From Muraenolepis orangiensis (taxonomy: Eukaryota; Chordata; Actinopteri; Gadiformes; Muraenolepididae): a stretch of DNA of 64,000 bases. The position numbers and the translations under genes are program-made. The stretch lies in assembly GCA_027704905.1 (NCBI GenBank), contig CM051000.1, forward strand, positions 16,012,528 to 16,076,527. The letters run 5' to 3'. The notes beneath the pieces were generated by a model. That model was given only the letters and a program-made list of their open reading frames with translations. It had not been told where the DNA came from and did not search any database. Of this stretch, positions 49,463-63,579 are shown in pieces (the first letter of the stretch is position 1; every line of letters begins with the position of its first letter).

Positions 49463-49464
<2 letters not shown>

Positions 49465-50166
49465 CGTAGCTTTGTCGGATCTTCTGCGGCTACAAGCCAC
49501 AATTAGCATGGACACGCAATGTAGACTGTAACTGTATATATAACTGAACTGCTGACACTGAACTGCCTAATATTAACCCCTAATGTAACTGGGACGTTAA
49601 ATATGGACACCTAACAATAAAATGTGTCCCATTTGTGAATGATAACTTCTTCTTCTCCCTCTCCCTCTCTCGACTGCATGGCTATGCACAGCTCCAACGT
49701 CATCGTCAAGTTTGCTGACGACACGACAGTGATGGGCCTGATCGCCGGCGACGACGAGACTACAGGGAGGAGGTCGGATCGCTGGAGCAGTGGTGCCAGG
49801 AGAACAGCCTCGCCCTCAACGTCAAGAAGACCAAGGAGCTGATCGTGGACTACAGGAAGCAGAGAGGAGAGCACGCCCCTATCTCCATCGACGGTGTTGC
49901 AGTAGAGAGGGTCAGCAGCTTCAAGTTCCTCGGCGTGCACATCTCCGAGGACCTCACATGGTCCACGCACACCACACACGTGGTGAAAAGGGCCCAACAA
50001 TGCCTGTATTTCCTCAGGCCTCTGAAGAAATTCAGCATGGGCCCCCGCATCCTGAGAACATTCTATAACGGCACCATCGAGAGTGTTCTTACAGGGTGTA
50101 TCACCGCCCGGTACGGGAACTGCAGCGCACTCGAGCGCAGAGCGCTTCAAAGGGTGGTGTGGACGG

Positions 50167-51095
50167 TAGTGATGGGAATTCCGGCTCTTTTGAGTGAGCC
50201 GGCTCATTTGGCTCGGCTCACCAAGAAGAGCCGGCTCTTTCGGCTCCCAAACGGCTCTTCTATTTTACCACATATACCTTTTATTTACATGAAAGAGGTG
50301 GTGGTTCTTGATGTCCAGCAATCAGTGGTAAGGCAAACTGCAGTAGCTTCCTTAACCCTGGCCTGCAGTGAAGCACGTTCTCTATCATACAGTCTCAGAA
50401 TGGTTTTTTGAGAGTGTTTTCCTGCTTGGAGGAACATACATTGGATTGAGAGCCTGTGTGAAGCTTCGGAATCCCTTGTCCTCCACAATGGAAAATGGTT
50501 GGAAATCACTTGCAATCATTTTGGCCAATTCTTCATCCACTATGTTCTGTCTAGCTGGGGTCATTCATTGCCTTTGATATAAATTGGCTTATTGAGGTCT
50601 GTGTAGCTGTTGGTAGTAGACCACTGGCAGAAGCAGGCAGTCTGCCTTTTTTCTTCCAACTGAACTGTTGGATGCTCAGTTCTCAGTTGCCTGTGGAGGT
50701 GGTTTGTGGAGCTGCTCTATATGAGAGCTTCATGTTGCTAATTCTGCATTCTGCCTTTGTGTTTGCACAATTGTTAAAATGCAGCCAAATGCTGCTTCTT
50801 TTCCTACTTTCACTCATCTTATTTGCGCGACGCAAACTGACCCTTCACCGTGTGAAGTGTCACCCCTCCATCTTTTCAGCTATCAGCACTGAGCACACGC
50901 CGCCCCTCCCTCCTTATCATCCTCACGTGATGCACAGCATGACAGTCATGACAGTGACATTCAGTCACTGCATGTACGCGGAGCACCCGTAAAAAAAAAA
51001 AATAACGGCTCGTTCGCGGGTGCGAGCCGGCTCCCGTCGTTCACTAAAAAGAGCCGGCTCTTTGAGCCGGCTCGTTCGCGACCGACACATCACTA
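50167..51095 (-). mobile_element. hAT-family DNA transposon remnant with 8-bp target duplication
   Basis: A 929-bp element with terminal TAGTGATG/CATCACTA inverted repeats, flanked by a perfect 8-bp duplication GTGGACGG (50159-50166 and 51096-51103). Subterminal regions carry many GAGCCGGCTC repeats in both orientations, typical of hAT ends. The minus strand at about 50285-50515 encodes a piece of a BED/hAT transposase (VCLTTDCWTSRTTTSFM, with a SHRLSIQCMFLQ-like block in decayed sequence). Most of the transposase, including the catalytic residues, is absent, so the copy is non-autonomous. It inserted into the LINE after that element had arrived. Confidence 0.93.
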
Positions 51096-51166
51096 GTGGA
51101 CGGCCCAGTATATCGTTGGAGGTGAGCTCCCCTCCCTCCTGGATATATACAATCAGCGGTGCGTGG

Positions 51167-52166
51167 NNNNNNNNNNNNNNNNNNNNNNNNNNNNNNNNNN
51201 NNNNNNNNNNNNNNNNNNNNNNNNNNNNNNNNNNNNNNNNNNNNNNNNNNNNNNNNNNNNNNNNNNNNNNNNNNNNNNNNNNNNNNNNNNNNNNNNNNNN
51301 NNNNNNNNNNNNNNNNNNNNNNNNNNNNNNNNNNNNNNNNNNNNNNNNNNNNNNNNNNNNNNNNNNNNNNNNNNNNNNNNNNNNNNNNNNNNNNNNNNNN
51401 NNNNNNNNNNNNNNNNNNNNNNNNNNNNNNNNNNNNNNNNNNNNNNNNNNNNNNNNNNNNNNNNNNNNNNNNNNNNNNNNNNNNNNNNNNNNNNNNNNNN
51501 NNNNNNNNNNNNNNNNNNNNNNNNNNNNNNNNNNNNNNNNNNNNNNNNNNNNNNNNNNNNNNNNNNNNNNNNNNNNNNNNNNNNNNNNNNNNNNNNNNNN
51601 NNNNNNNNNNNNNNNNNNNNNNNNNNNNNNNNNNNNNNNNNNNNNNNNNNNNNNNNNNNNNNNNNNNNNNNNNNNNNNNNNNNNNNNNNNNNNNNNNNNN
51701 NNNNNNNNNNNNNNNNNNNNNNNNNNNNNNNNNNNNNNNNNNNNNNNNNNNNNNNNNNNNNNNNNNNNNNNNNNNNNNNNNNNNNNNNNNNNNNNNNNNN
51801 NNNNNNNNNNNNNNNNNNNNNNNNNNNNNNNNNNNNNNNNNNNNNNNNNNNNNNNNNNNNNNNNNNNNNNNNNNNNNNNNNNNNNNNNNNNNNNNNNNNN
51901 NNNNNNNNNNNNNNNNNNNNNNNNNNNNNNNNNNNNNNNNNNNNNNNNNNNNNNNNNNNNNNNNNNNNNNNNNNNNNNNNNNNNNNNNNNNNNNNNNNNN
52001 NNNNNNNNNNNNNNNNNNNNNNNNNNNNNNNNNNNNNNNNNNNNNNNNNNNNNNNNNNNNNNNNNNNNNNNNNNNNNNNNNNNNNNNNNNNNNNNNNNNN
52101 NNNNNNNNNNNNNNNNNNNNNNNNNNNNNNNNNNNNNNNNNNNNNNNNNNNNNNNNNNNNNNNNNN
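51167..52166. other. Assembly gap (1000 N)
   Basis: Exactly 1000 undetermined bases, so probably a conventional gap size rather than a measured one. It lies inside the LINE, which likely caused the assembly break. Reading frames drawn through it are meaningless. Confidence 0.99.
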
Positions 52167-52595
52167 CAAGGCCAAACAAATCATAAAAGACATTGCCCAC
52201 CCCAGCCACGAACTGTACTCACTGTTACCGTCAGGCAGGCGATACCACAGTATCAAGTGCCGTACAAATAGGCTTAGAGATAGCTTCCACAGTCAGGCCA
52301 TCAGGCTGCTGAACAAGGGCGTATAGCATATAACAATGTATATTTTATTACATTGATTTATATATACATATTGCTCTTTTCTGTGCCGATATTTTGCATT
52401 TTATAAATTGCATTTTTATTTTTTATTTTTATTTATTATTTATTTATTCTATTTTATTCTATTTTTATCTATTTTTTTTATTTATAACTGCTGTCTGTCG
52501 TCGGGTATTAACACATAAGATTTTCACATCACTGCTTTATACTTGTGTAAACTGTGAAGTGACAATAAACTTGACTTGACATGACTTGACTCTTT

Positions 52596-53302
52596 ATGTT
52601 TTATTTATTATTTGATTTATTGTATTGTGTTTAAAATTTTTTATTTCAGCTTGAAACAATGTTATTTTCCCATTATTCTCTATATACATGTTACAATGAC
52701 ATTCTAGTGGTTCAACTACAAGCTAACATGAACTATTTTAAACATTAAACATAGATTCAAGATTCAAGAGGGTTTTATTTGCAATATGCAATTACAATGG
52801 AATGCTTACTCCCCATTCCCTCCTGCAGCATACATTTATACTATTTAACACTATATACTATACTATAAACTATACTATGCTATAGTATTGTTAAAGTATA
52901 GTGTTGTATAAATAACATAGGGTCATTGATAGTATAGTAATTAATAGTATAGTATTGCATAGTTTAGTATAGCAAAGTATAGTATTGTTGACGTAAGCAT
53001 TCCATTGCACCATTCCTTTTGCTTTCCCTCATATTTCCTTTCTTTTACAATAATGATAATTATTAAAAACCTATAATGCCTCACTTTAGCCTCACTTAAA
53101 CATTCATCACCAATATAATTTGTTTGTCAATCCCTTTGTTGCGCCGATTCTGTCTAAGAGAATTGAGTGTGGACATGCCTGCAATGAATAATATCAATAC
53201 AGCCCTCTGGTGTTTGTGATAAGACATAATGTATATTTTTTGTAATGTTGTCCACAAACTCCGTACTGACCGACACAGAGCATTTCAACTGAAACTGTTA
53301 AG
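52596..53302. other. AT-rich intergenic, LINE tail and TATAGTA-rich block
   Basis: GATTCAAGATTCAAGAGGGTTTTATTTGC at 52755 marks the reverse of a LINE tail. A degenerate (TATAGTAT)n region spans about 52840-52990. Confidence 0.5.
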
Positions 53303-53367
53303 ATGGCCATGTAGTGACTAGTGCACACTCTAGACTCTAGAGTGTGCACTAGTCACTACATGACCAT
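53303..53367. repeat. Near-perfect 31-bp inverted repeat with 3-bp spacer
   Basis: The arms 53303-53333 and 53337-53367 are reverse complements with one mismatch, separated by ACT. Each arm contains TAGTGACTAGTGCACACTC. It would form a 65-nt hairpin or cruciform. There is no coding region on either side. Confidence 0.95.
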
Positions 53368-54807
<1,440 letters not shown>

Positions 54808-55376
54808 AGGGGGGGTTAAAGGAGGACACAGAGAGGACAAACGTATTGGGTGGACGATCAAGATGAAACTGGGAGTCATAATGTTGTGAAAATACGGGTT
54901 TACCGCTGGGAAGCTGAAGTGATGGGAATTTTTCGATTTTCGTGGTTTTTTATACTTCTGACTGATTTAAAAGTGTGCACTTGCAGTTTGTTGGCGTGCA
55001 GGGAGTGTTTATCCTTGTTATCTGTCTCAGAAAACCCTTTTTCAACTCACAGAAGGGTCGCAAAGTACAGCAATCCTCGGGGCTATTAGGCCCACTTAAA
55101 GTGATGTTCCACCGGCACCGCGCCGGGCTGTCGAAATGTACCCACAAACCAAACAAAACCGCTCAGAATCAACTACAGATGCCAGTTGTATAATATTGTT
55201 AATTGACTTTTAACGTCCATGGTGCGTTAGTGGAGCCGGACCTTATATGACCTTGTTGACATCCGGGTGAGAGAGAGCGTTCTGAGAGGCAGATATAAGC
55301 TTGGCTACTTCTCTGTAGTTGTTTTGTGTTTATATTTCTGGACTATGTGGACTATGTGGACTATGTGGATAACATC
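54808..55376. other. Intergenic, nothing recognised
   Basis: Only short frames. A threefold GGACTATGT repeat lies at 55338-55368. Confidence 0.4.
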
Positions 55377-56859
55377 ATGCCGTCTCATTGTTTTGTGTTT
55401 GGTTGTACAGGAAAACGCCAAACTTTCTCAAGCGGCTGCCATGACTAATTAGCGTTGTCCCAACATATGATATAAAAGTGTCTTTATGTATAATAAAGTC
55501 TTAAAAATACATGTGATGACCTTCTTCAATACTGTCTGCATTATTATAATATATCCACGGTCTGTAACAGTGGATAAAGGAGATTGTCTCGCCAGGCCTC
55601 GCTTCCACATCAGCCGGTGGGTTTGTATGGTATCATGGGCTGGTCTGGACCTTCTGTAGCTGCCCAAAACATTGTAATCCTTGTCTTCACAGTATATATG
55701 CCAGAACGGTATAAATGCCAGAACGGTATAAATGTTTATGTGTCTGCTGTAGTTCAGTTTTGCTAATACTACATGAAAATGGGAGTTTAAGAACGGCAAT
55801 ACTGCATAAATATACATTGCCATAAACCAATTTCCAAACTTTCGTGCTGCATGTACACAAGCATTGCTACTTTATTAATTGAATGAGAAGCTGAAAGTCC
55901 ACAAGTAAAAATATTGATAGCAATACTTTTATTACTTGAATAAGAGATGCTAAACGACAGGACTCTGAACAGATGTTGCACATTTTCCTGCTCTGTTCTC
56001 CTGTAAGATTTCCTGTGTATTATGCTCGAATAAATATCCATCATTCCTTCCACTCAGTAAAACTTGGCAGCCATTGTACAATCTTGTGTAGCTCCTCAGG
56101 CCACAACAACAAGGCAACTGAATCTCCAAGCTGATTGGCCAGGGTGTTTTGTCAGACGTGGAGCGCACTTACTTCTCGTTTTGTGAAATACTAGAAGTCC
56201 CATACTTTTTGACACATTTGCCGGGACATTCCGGGGAATGAAAATAGACATATTTTGGTCCCCAGAATGTATTTATATGCTGTGTTTTCATTCATAGGCT
56301 TTTTTTATGCAACTTATCATAAAAATAAAAATATCATAAAAATAAAATAAATTGGGTAATGTTTAAGATAACACTATGACGTTCGTACTACTATTGTGCT
56401 ATATTAAGGACAAGGACATGTTCTCATAAGAAACTGTGACCAAATCCCCTGAGGCGGTTTCCTGTGGTTTTGGATTGGCTGGTTTCTATGATCTCTGATT
56501 GATGTTTTCTCTGTCTCTGATTGGCTGAGTTCAATTTATAGCTTTCAACTGTCGTCACAGCCTTATAGGAACGCCCACCTGGAGGGAAAACACGGCTTTC
56601 TTCCGTGGCCTGCCAGCTATTCAATAGCTTTTTCCTTGAGGTATTTTAAGCAGGTTTAGCCAAATGCCATTGCGATCGGATGTAGTTGAGGCGACAGTTG
56701 AGGCGACCCTGGGTTTCTTTAGATTCCCGTCAGAAAAAGAAAACCCAGAGAGGAGAAGATTGTTGATTTGTGCTGTTAAACACAGCACCATCTCCGGGGA
56801 GGGAAAATAATGGAAACCCACAAAGTCCACGTCTTTGCAGTGACCATTTTGTCAATGGT
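55377..56859 (+). pseudogene. THAP zinc-finger domain fragment, broken in two
   Basis: 55377-55448 reads MPSHCFVFGCTGKRQTFSSG then stops; this is the start of a THAP (C2CH) DNA-binding domain, with the initial M-P-x-x-C and C-x4-C. About 1.25 kb downstream, 56712-56859 continues the domain: GFFRFPSEKENPERRRLLIC, AVKHSTISGEGK, stop, then W-K-P-T-K and, one nucleotide out of frame, LCSDHFVNG, which is the second zinc half (C...H) of the fold. The stop at 56808-56810 and the frame change show it is decayed. The gap between the halves may be an intron or an insertion. The source could be a THAP gene or a P-element-like transposase; no catalytic part is visible. Confidence 0.55.
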
Positions 56860-59430
56860 TAGCTAAACACTGAGTACTTTAAATATTGTTTTTTGTATCT
56901 TATTATATCTTTACGTAATCTAGTTCAAGTTATGTTAGTTAACAGCAGTTGTTGGAAGGGATAGAGTTTACCAGTCTACATTATATCACAAACATTACTT
57001 CTAACTTGTTGGCATATGTTACATAACCTATGTACTTGAAACTAGTTATATTCGAATTATACTGGACCAACAGCGATATATTGTTTCCTTCTTTCGACAA
57101 ATCATCTGCTAAATGCCCTTAACGTATGCCCTTGTCCTGACACAATTGTCATGAATTGTCCTTAGAATTTATGGAAACGTTTGTTTTGAATATCAGATTA
57201 CCGGTATATGTGGTATATGTATATGTATACATAAATACATCCACTAAATATATGGACACATCCTCAAAGTGGAGCTCAGGCAGGGAAGTCCTTGTTTTTC
57301 GAGGGATTTAAAAACTGTGGCGGGTGCTGTATATGGGTCGCAAGTGCCCAAAATGTACTGCTTGTTCTTATATCTTTGTTTTCGGTGATCTAAATAGTTG
57401 TGGCTTGACAATGATGGAAATTGACAGACCAGTGCTGGAGTTCTACAGAGTTCCATTGTCTGCTGCCATTTTCGACCAATGTTTTGCCCTCCAGGGCTCC
57501 GCACCAGTCACGCGACATGAAAGCTGTGAATTGCTGCCAAAACGTGAATATCTGGATGGTCTCACAAGGCTACAAGAATGTGGCCATTTATAATTGTGTA
57601 TTTATTATAATGAAATAAAAGACAATATATTTGAAACTCCTAGACATTAGAGAAAACCAAAACGTCACAATCCTGTTTTCTCTTCATGATGGATGTTTTG
57701 GGTCAGACAGTAGGGGTATGCTATTGTCATTATGATCTCCTAGTCTGCCTCTCTCTTCCACACTGCTCCTAGCTGCATTTGGGCTGACAGCCAACGCCAG
57801 TCTGGAGAAAAGATAGGGTGCACAGTCTCCCACACATATTCTCTCCTTTCTCATTTCTGTGCCTTATCGTGGTGCATCTTCCTCTTCATCTGTAAAATAA
57901 CAATAAATATGTCACACCATTGACAAATGTGTTAATGTGTTATTAACCACCTAGCCAAATTTGAAGGATTTAACAAGTGTCAAGTATATCAAATGATCAT
58001 CACGATTACCTGTCAGATTAACCAGTGCTGTGCTCGTGCAGTGCCGATGGATGAAAGACTGGGGACAGAGCGTGTTTATGCTTGTTATGTGTATTGATTG
58101 TTATTGATGGGCTTTGAACTCGCAAAGGTTTTATTGCACTTAGGCTAACATAACGAGCGTAGTTGGAGAAGCTGCTCTCCTCTGCTCTCTATGTGACACT
58201 GTCCGTCACGCTGCAGCCTCTCCTCCCTCTGTCGGGGCTGCTAGCTAAATGTAGGCTGCTGTAAAAAAGGCTCCTTAAGTTAGTATCTCACAGTCGAGTG
58301 GAGCCACCAATGCATATATGTTCTAGTGTATATATATAATGTTAGGGGCGGGATCATACTTTCGGGGGGCCCAGTGCATCATCAAGCCCCTATTTTAGAC
58401 TTGCCTCAAAATATAAGTACAAACAAACTACTGCTGATAAATACCAAATGAATACCAGCAAAGGTAAATCTAGATATTAAATAAATAAAAGTTAAAGACA
58501 GTTGCAGGCCACTTTAATGTTTTCATAGTATGACCAGAAGGTGGAGGAGTTGCCATTTTCAAGACCCAGGTAAGGCTGGAAATAACAACTGCAACTGGAA
58601 CGCTCTATTTTCAATGGGCCTTGTCTGTGTGAAACAGATGTGCGTGTTTTTCATCCGACGCTCTGTTGAGGTAAGTCTTTAATAAGATGTCTGGACTCTG
58701 GACAGAACAGTTTTCCATGGTCAACGTCGTATGGAAAACCACAAAGACCCTTTGTTGGTGTTGGTGTTGTACAGTAACAGAAAGGCACAAAAGTACAACA
58801 ATTAATTATTTGCTATACAGTAGTAGGCCTGCAAAATCGGTCAAGTGTAAGACAATTCCAGAAATAAATCATATAGAAACAAAGCAACTCAACAAAGGTA
58901 TAGGAGAACCAAAAAAATAGAAGGAGAGACGGAATTAAATGACGTCAAATTGAATTAACTGAAATGGAATAGAGGAAGGAACTGCATTATTAAAGATGGA
59001 GGCTCATTTTCTGGGGATTTGGAGTGAGGTGAAAAAGGGGATACAGAAAGCAGTGGGAGGGAAAAGTGAATAGGAAAGAGGGAGCGAGAGGGAGAAGGAG
59101 TTTACCATATAATCTTGGCTGAACCCTTGACCATTGTGTCTCAGATCCTATCGAATTTCCCATAATGCATTTCCTCCAGGGTTGGAACGAAGGAACCCAC
59201 GGGACAATTATAGGATTTAAGGCTGAGATATGATTGGTGCAAGACAGACCACTCTACTTCCTGTGCAGAGAACCAAACACCCACCATTGTTGCACATCAT
59301 GAGGGGTAAAGAAGGGGTACATCTATTGAATCGAGTTGAGTTTTAGTCTCTTTGAGTAGCCAAGACCTGGGCAACATTTTAAAGCAACTCACTCACCTGG
59401 ATATGTGGATGTATGCTACTATGATAATTT
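56860..59430. other. Intergenic, no gene supported
   Basis: Short frames at 57324-57593 and 58687-58920 lack recognisable domains and splice context. The flank of the THAP fragment may be its decayed remainder. Confidence 0.45.
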
Positions 59431-59495
59431 TTAGATTCAAGATTCAAGATTCAAGAGACTTTATTTATCCCGAGGGAAATTAAGGTGCAACAGTT
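59431..59495 (-). mobile_element. LINE 3' tail
   Basis: GATTCAAGATTCAAGATTCA plus GACTTTATTTATCCCGAGGG, the same end as at 46.89 kb. On the minus strand this is the 3' end of a LINE whose body would extend to the right (59500-59900), where only non-coding sequence is seen. Confidence 0.6.
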
Positions 59496-59965
59496 GAAAC
59501 AGGGGGAATAAATGCACACAAAATATACTAATACCTAAAAGCTAAATAACAACTAACTAAACTAAACTAAACTAGTATAGACAAAATATAACTAAATGAA
59601 ATCTAAATGTATAGACAGATGAATTGCACAATTTACAGTATTATTACAGTAATACGTAGGTATATACAATATACAACAATACGTATAGTGCAAATTGGCA
59701 GTAATAGAAGTAGAGAAGACCAGATTAAGCAGGGTGTGAAATAGTCAAATATATACAGTATATTCACGCGTCTATGGAACAAATTCTCACTTACTGTATG
59801 TGACGTAAATCATACAATAGACTTTATGCCGAAGAGGAAATAACTTTCAATGGAGGAAAGGGAGGCAATGAGAAGACTTTTGTTTGAATAGGACATGTAT
59901 TGTTGTGAGTGGTTGTACTGCATTTACCTTCTATAATTTATTGTACATGTAAATACAGGGGGGTA

Positions 59966-59969
59966 TTGT

Positions 59970-60054
<85 letters not shown>
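59966..60054. repeat. (GT)n microsatellite
   Basis: About 42 GT repeats with one early TATG interruption. Confidence 0.97.
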
Positions 60055-60055
<1 letters not shown>

Positions 60056-60998
60056 ATGCATGCTTGCGTGTGAGTATATGTATGATTATTTAGCTTAGCA
60101 AATGTACACTCTTTCTCTCTCAGATTTTAACCCAAATTTATTTTCTACCGTTTCTGCCTTTCTCTCCCAATAGCCTTGCCTCACTAAAAAGGCAAAAAAT
60201 GCTAAAAACTAGCATTGGGCAAAGAAATATGTTTGTGTACGCACAAACACATATTTTGTCACCATGTTGAAACCTCAGCATTGTTAAATTCTCAGTTATC
60301 GAGAATCTTCTTTTCCTGTGATTAAAGATGACATCGCGTCACAGAGGCCTTGCTATTTGCCACCCTTCTGAAGGCAAGTAACAAAGCCACAATATAAGAG
60401 ATAGCGCATGTGCGTCACAATGTCCAAGGAAATTGTGTTCTGTATTTGTGTGTGTTTGTGTATGTGCGTGTGTGTTGACCCTATATCACGATGACTGTGG
60501 TTCCCGTTGTGTCTTACCTGAACCCTGTCTCTCTATCCACCTCCCCCTTTCCAACCTGAGGCTATTCGTGAGGCAGGAATAGGATGGGAGGGGCTTTAAC
60601 AGACAAATTGCAGGTCATAAACCCAAATGAATCACTCACATGCTTCCCCTTCCTCGGAAATAACAGGTCACAAAGATGGCGTGAGACGCAGGCAGGGATG
60701 TGACAGAGGAGTGGCGGAGGTTCTCGGCAAGTGAGGGGCGTGACTCACAGATAACTCTGCCAACAAGTCACGACCGCCGCTGGAGGAACCCGTAGAGAAA
60801 CTGCCCAGAGCAGACACGGAGGATGCTTCTGAGCAACTTGATGAAAGCCTACGTGAACCATGCCCTGGATGTTGAGTGAGCCAAGTCTAGTATGAACACA
60901 GAAATGTAGAAAATCGGCTTAACAAAGAAATAACTAGCAGCTGTACCTGAACAACATTTTAAAAAGTCCCCTTTTGATGTCAAAGTATTGTTTTACGG

Positions 60999-61003
<5 letters not shown>
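60055..61003. other. Intergenic, nothing recognised
   Basis: No coding, RNA or element evidence. Confidence 0.4.
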
Positions 61004-61030
<27 letters not shown>

Positions 61031-61037
61031 GCACACA

Positions 61038-61125
<88 letters not shown>

Positions 61126-61126
61126 C

Positions 61127-61178
<52 letters not shown>
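61004..61178. repeat. (CA)n-(ACGC)n-(CA)n compound microsatellite
   Basis: A central pure (ACGC)n of about 24 units (61034-61126) flanked by CA arrays. Confidence 0.97.
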
Positions 61179-61179
<1 letters not shown>

Positions 61180-62094
61180 ACTTTTAACATATTAAATCAT
61201 AGAACCTCTTAAGTAATAATAACAAAAATGACATATTTTATATAAAATCATATATTTATTATATATATAATTATTATACATATATGATTATTATAAAATT
61301 ATTATTTACTCAAAGCAAGTCTTTTTCTCTGCTTACTTTCTGTTTTGACTTTTGATTGGTGATGCCGATTTTGTTGAGTTCAAGTTGTACATTAGTTCTT
61401 CAGAGAGCATAAAAAGTCCCACTTATTACCCATAGATGCTGAGCGGCTGAGTGATCAGAGGCCCCTGGGGGTTGTCCCAAGGGGCCCTATACCCTTGCAT
61501 TTTATGTAAGTTCTCATGAAGACAGACACAGCCAGGCAGAGTCAACTGGCTCCTATTGTCCTGTACACAACTCAATGCCCTATATATTAATGACCGGGAT
61601 TTTCCACAAGAGGAAGCCGAAACGAAGGAGAGATCATTGTAATCCTTAACTAATGTAAATAAACAGTTATTCTATGACCAGGCAGTTTGTATGCCCCACC
61701 AAACACAGACAATGGGAGTGCTAATGTATCAAAGACAAGTACAGGCCGAGGCATTGTCCAGTCAGAAGACTCTCCTGAATCCTTCCAGTCAGATAATGCT
61801 CGGATCTACTTCACCGCCACGCCTGACATCACAGATCTAGCGAATAAGAAAGTTCAACAGTTGCAAGTTGACGACAATACTACAGTATATACTTATATAT
61901 AATACTTAGCAATTGAGTCCCCCCCTTTCACAAAGTGACTATGTGCCCCTCCACTGTAAAGGGCCTGCTAACAGGCTGTCAGCTGACACAAAGACAGAGG
62001 AAACGTGGACTTTCCCCTTCTGCCATGGATCCGTCAACAATTTGATGGATCAGCAGCTGTTCCTGTCTACACTGCAGGTGTACCGCAAGTGTTG

Positions 62095-62135
<41 letters not shown>

Positions 62136-62456
62136 CTGTGTGTGTGGGTGTGTGTGTATGTGTTTGTTATACTTGTGCCTGCATGTTTTGGGTTGATAAG
62201 GAGTTCACTCACCAGGTTGGCCTGGTGGGTGCTTCTCGTAGGACACAATGACAGGCGCCTTTGCCGGGTGGTCGCTCAACTGAATAGGAAATGACCTCAT
62301 CAGACATGACCTCTGACTCCCTGCAGGTTTTTTTTTTTTTGAGAAACATCATCATAAATACGTTACATTTAGGCATGAATAACATTTCGTTATATGATAT
62401 GATGTTTGGAAAGTTTATTATATTCACAATATTATATCTTAATGTGTGTGTGTAAG

Positions 62457-62536
<80 letters not shown>

Positions 62537-63579
62537 CATGTGTTCTGGCCCAGCTTTGCCCACTAAGGAAGTCCCACATTAAACCTTGATGAGTGGGGTT
62601 TCCTCAGTCAGGAAACAGCTCTTCCTTGAACAAAGAGAGGTCAAATTAATGACTCCTTAACCTGGTATTACATCTCCAACAAGAAAACTCAATTGGTACC
62701 AGTATGATGCCCTGGAGCAAGGCACCTACACGCCACCTGCTCCAGTGGGAGCTTGGAGTGGTGCCGACACCTCCTAGGTGCTCCCGTAATGAGAGGGGCG
62801 CTGCTGGCCAGGACCTTTTTTCCAAACTTACTCACACATAATAATTGTCTTTGTTTCTTGTACATCACCTGTAATCAGCCAACTGAGTTGTGTTGAGAGA
62901 TGAAACCAGGTCAAAGGGACAGAAGAAAACACATTCATTGACGCTTCATTAATTTGTTGTGGTTACTGTGGATTTTAATTAGTAATGAGTAATGAGTAAT
63001 GAGTAATGCAATGAGTATTGAGTAACGAGTAACAAGCAATGTAATGAATAATGAGTAACGAGTAATGTAATGAGAGGAGGAGAAGCGGTGCCATTTACTG
63101 CATTAACCGACCAGCATCACATCCACATGCTGAACCAGGCCACCATGGGTCGTCACCTTCAGTGACCTTCGATGCCCTGAAACACTCACAGTCAGCTGGG
63201 AGCTCACAAAGATGCTCAGCGAGAGGAAGACGGCAATAAACCTGATTTATTGGGGGGGAACCAAAACATTGTCTCTGTCCGTGGACATTGGCTAAACTTC
63301 TATTTTTGGAGGCACAACGCCACCAGGGAGCCATTACTCAGGAGAATTGGAATGGGAGGATGACGGTTTTTTTTATTGCTTGCGTTGAAGGCGACACTCA
63401 GGGAAGGCATTTGTAGGAACAGGAAGAGTATGTGATTATTTTACTTTGCTTCTTATGTTTTTAGGTTTCTCTTTTACATACTTGTACCTCACGTGAAAAA
63501 ATATATCTTGTTTTCTACAAGCCTATGCAAAAGTGTTATTTGTACTAGTATATAAGTCACAATAAGTAGTATACATAGA
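61179..63579. other. Intergenic with GT and 7-bp tandem repeats
   Basis: (GT)n at 62098-62150 and 62450-62530, poly-T at 62329-62340, and a degenerate (AGTAATG)n array at 62982-63075. No gene was supported, although a 71-codon frame lies at 61687-61902. Confidence 0.5.

Larger units (their letters stand above)
49620..52595 (+). mobile_element. Rex1/CR1-like LINE, split by a hAT element and a gap
   Basis: 49680-50166 encodes the reverse transcriptase YADD region and thumb: CMAMHSSNVIVKFADDTTVM, LNVKKTKELIVDYRKQRGEH, VSSFKFLGVHISEDLTW, ITARYGNCSALERRALQRVV. One frameshift occurs near 49780. The reading resumes after the hAT element at 51096 (GRISLEVSSPPSWIYTI-like segment) and, after the gap, at 52167 with KAKQIIKDIAHPSHELYSLL and CRTNRLRDSFHSQAIRLLNK, stop 52326. 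The 3' UTR ends at about 52560-52595 with AATAAACTTGACTTGACATG, a TTGAC-repeat tail. The element is 5'-truncated and inactive. Confidence 0.88.

Noticed and set aside
49611..50207. 198-codon minus-strand frame
   Set aside because: It is antisense to the LINE reverse transcriptase.
50965..52326. Several frames of 360-414 codons
   Set aside because: They consist almost wholly of X residues from the N gap.
57244..57593. Overlapping frames on both strands near the THAP fragment
   Set aside because: Neither shows a recognisable domain; possibly decayed transposon, but not supportable.
61687..61902. 71-codon frame of ordinary composition
   Set aside because: No domain, no start context and no splice partners; too short to support as a gene.
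62700..62830. GC-rich block that looked like an exon (CTGGAGCAAGGCACCTACAC)
   Set aside because: It matches the common fish dispersed-repeat phrase of the GAGCAAGGCAC type and has stops in the useful frames.
63095..63334. 79-codon minus-strand frame with many Cys
   Set aside because: The cysteine spacing matches no known small secreted family and there is no signal peptide.
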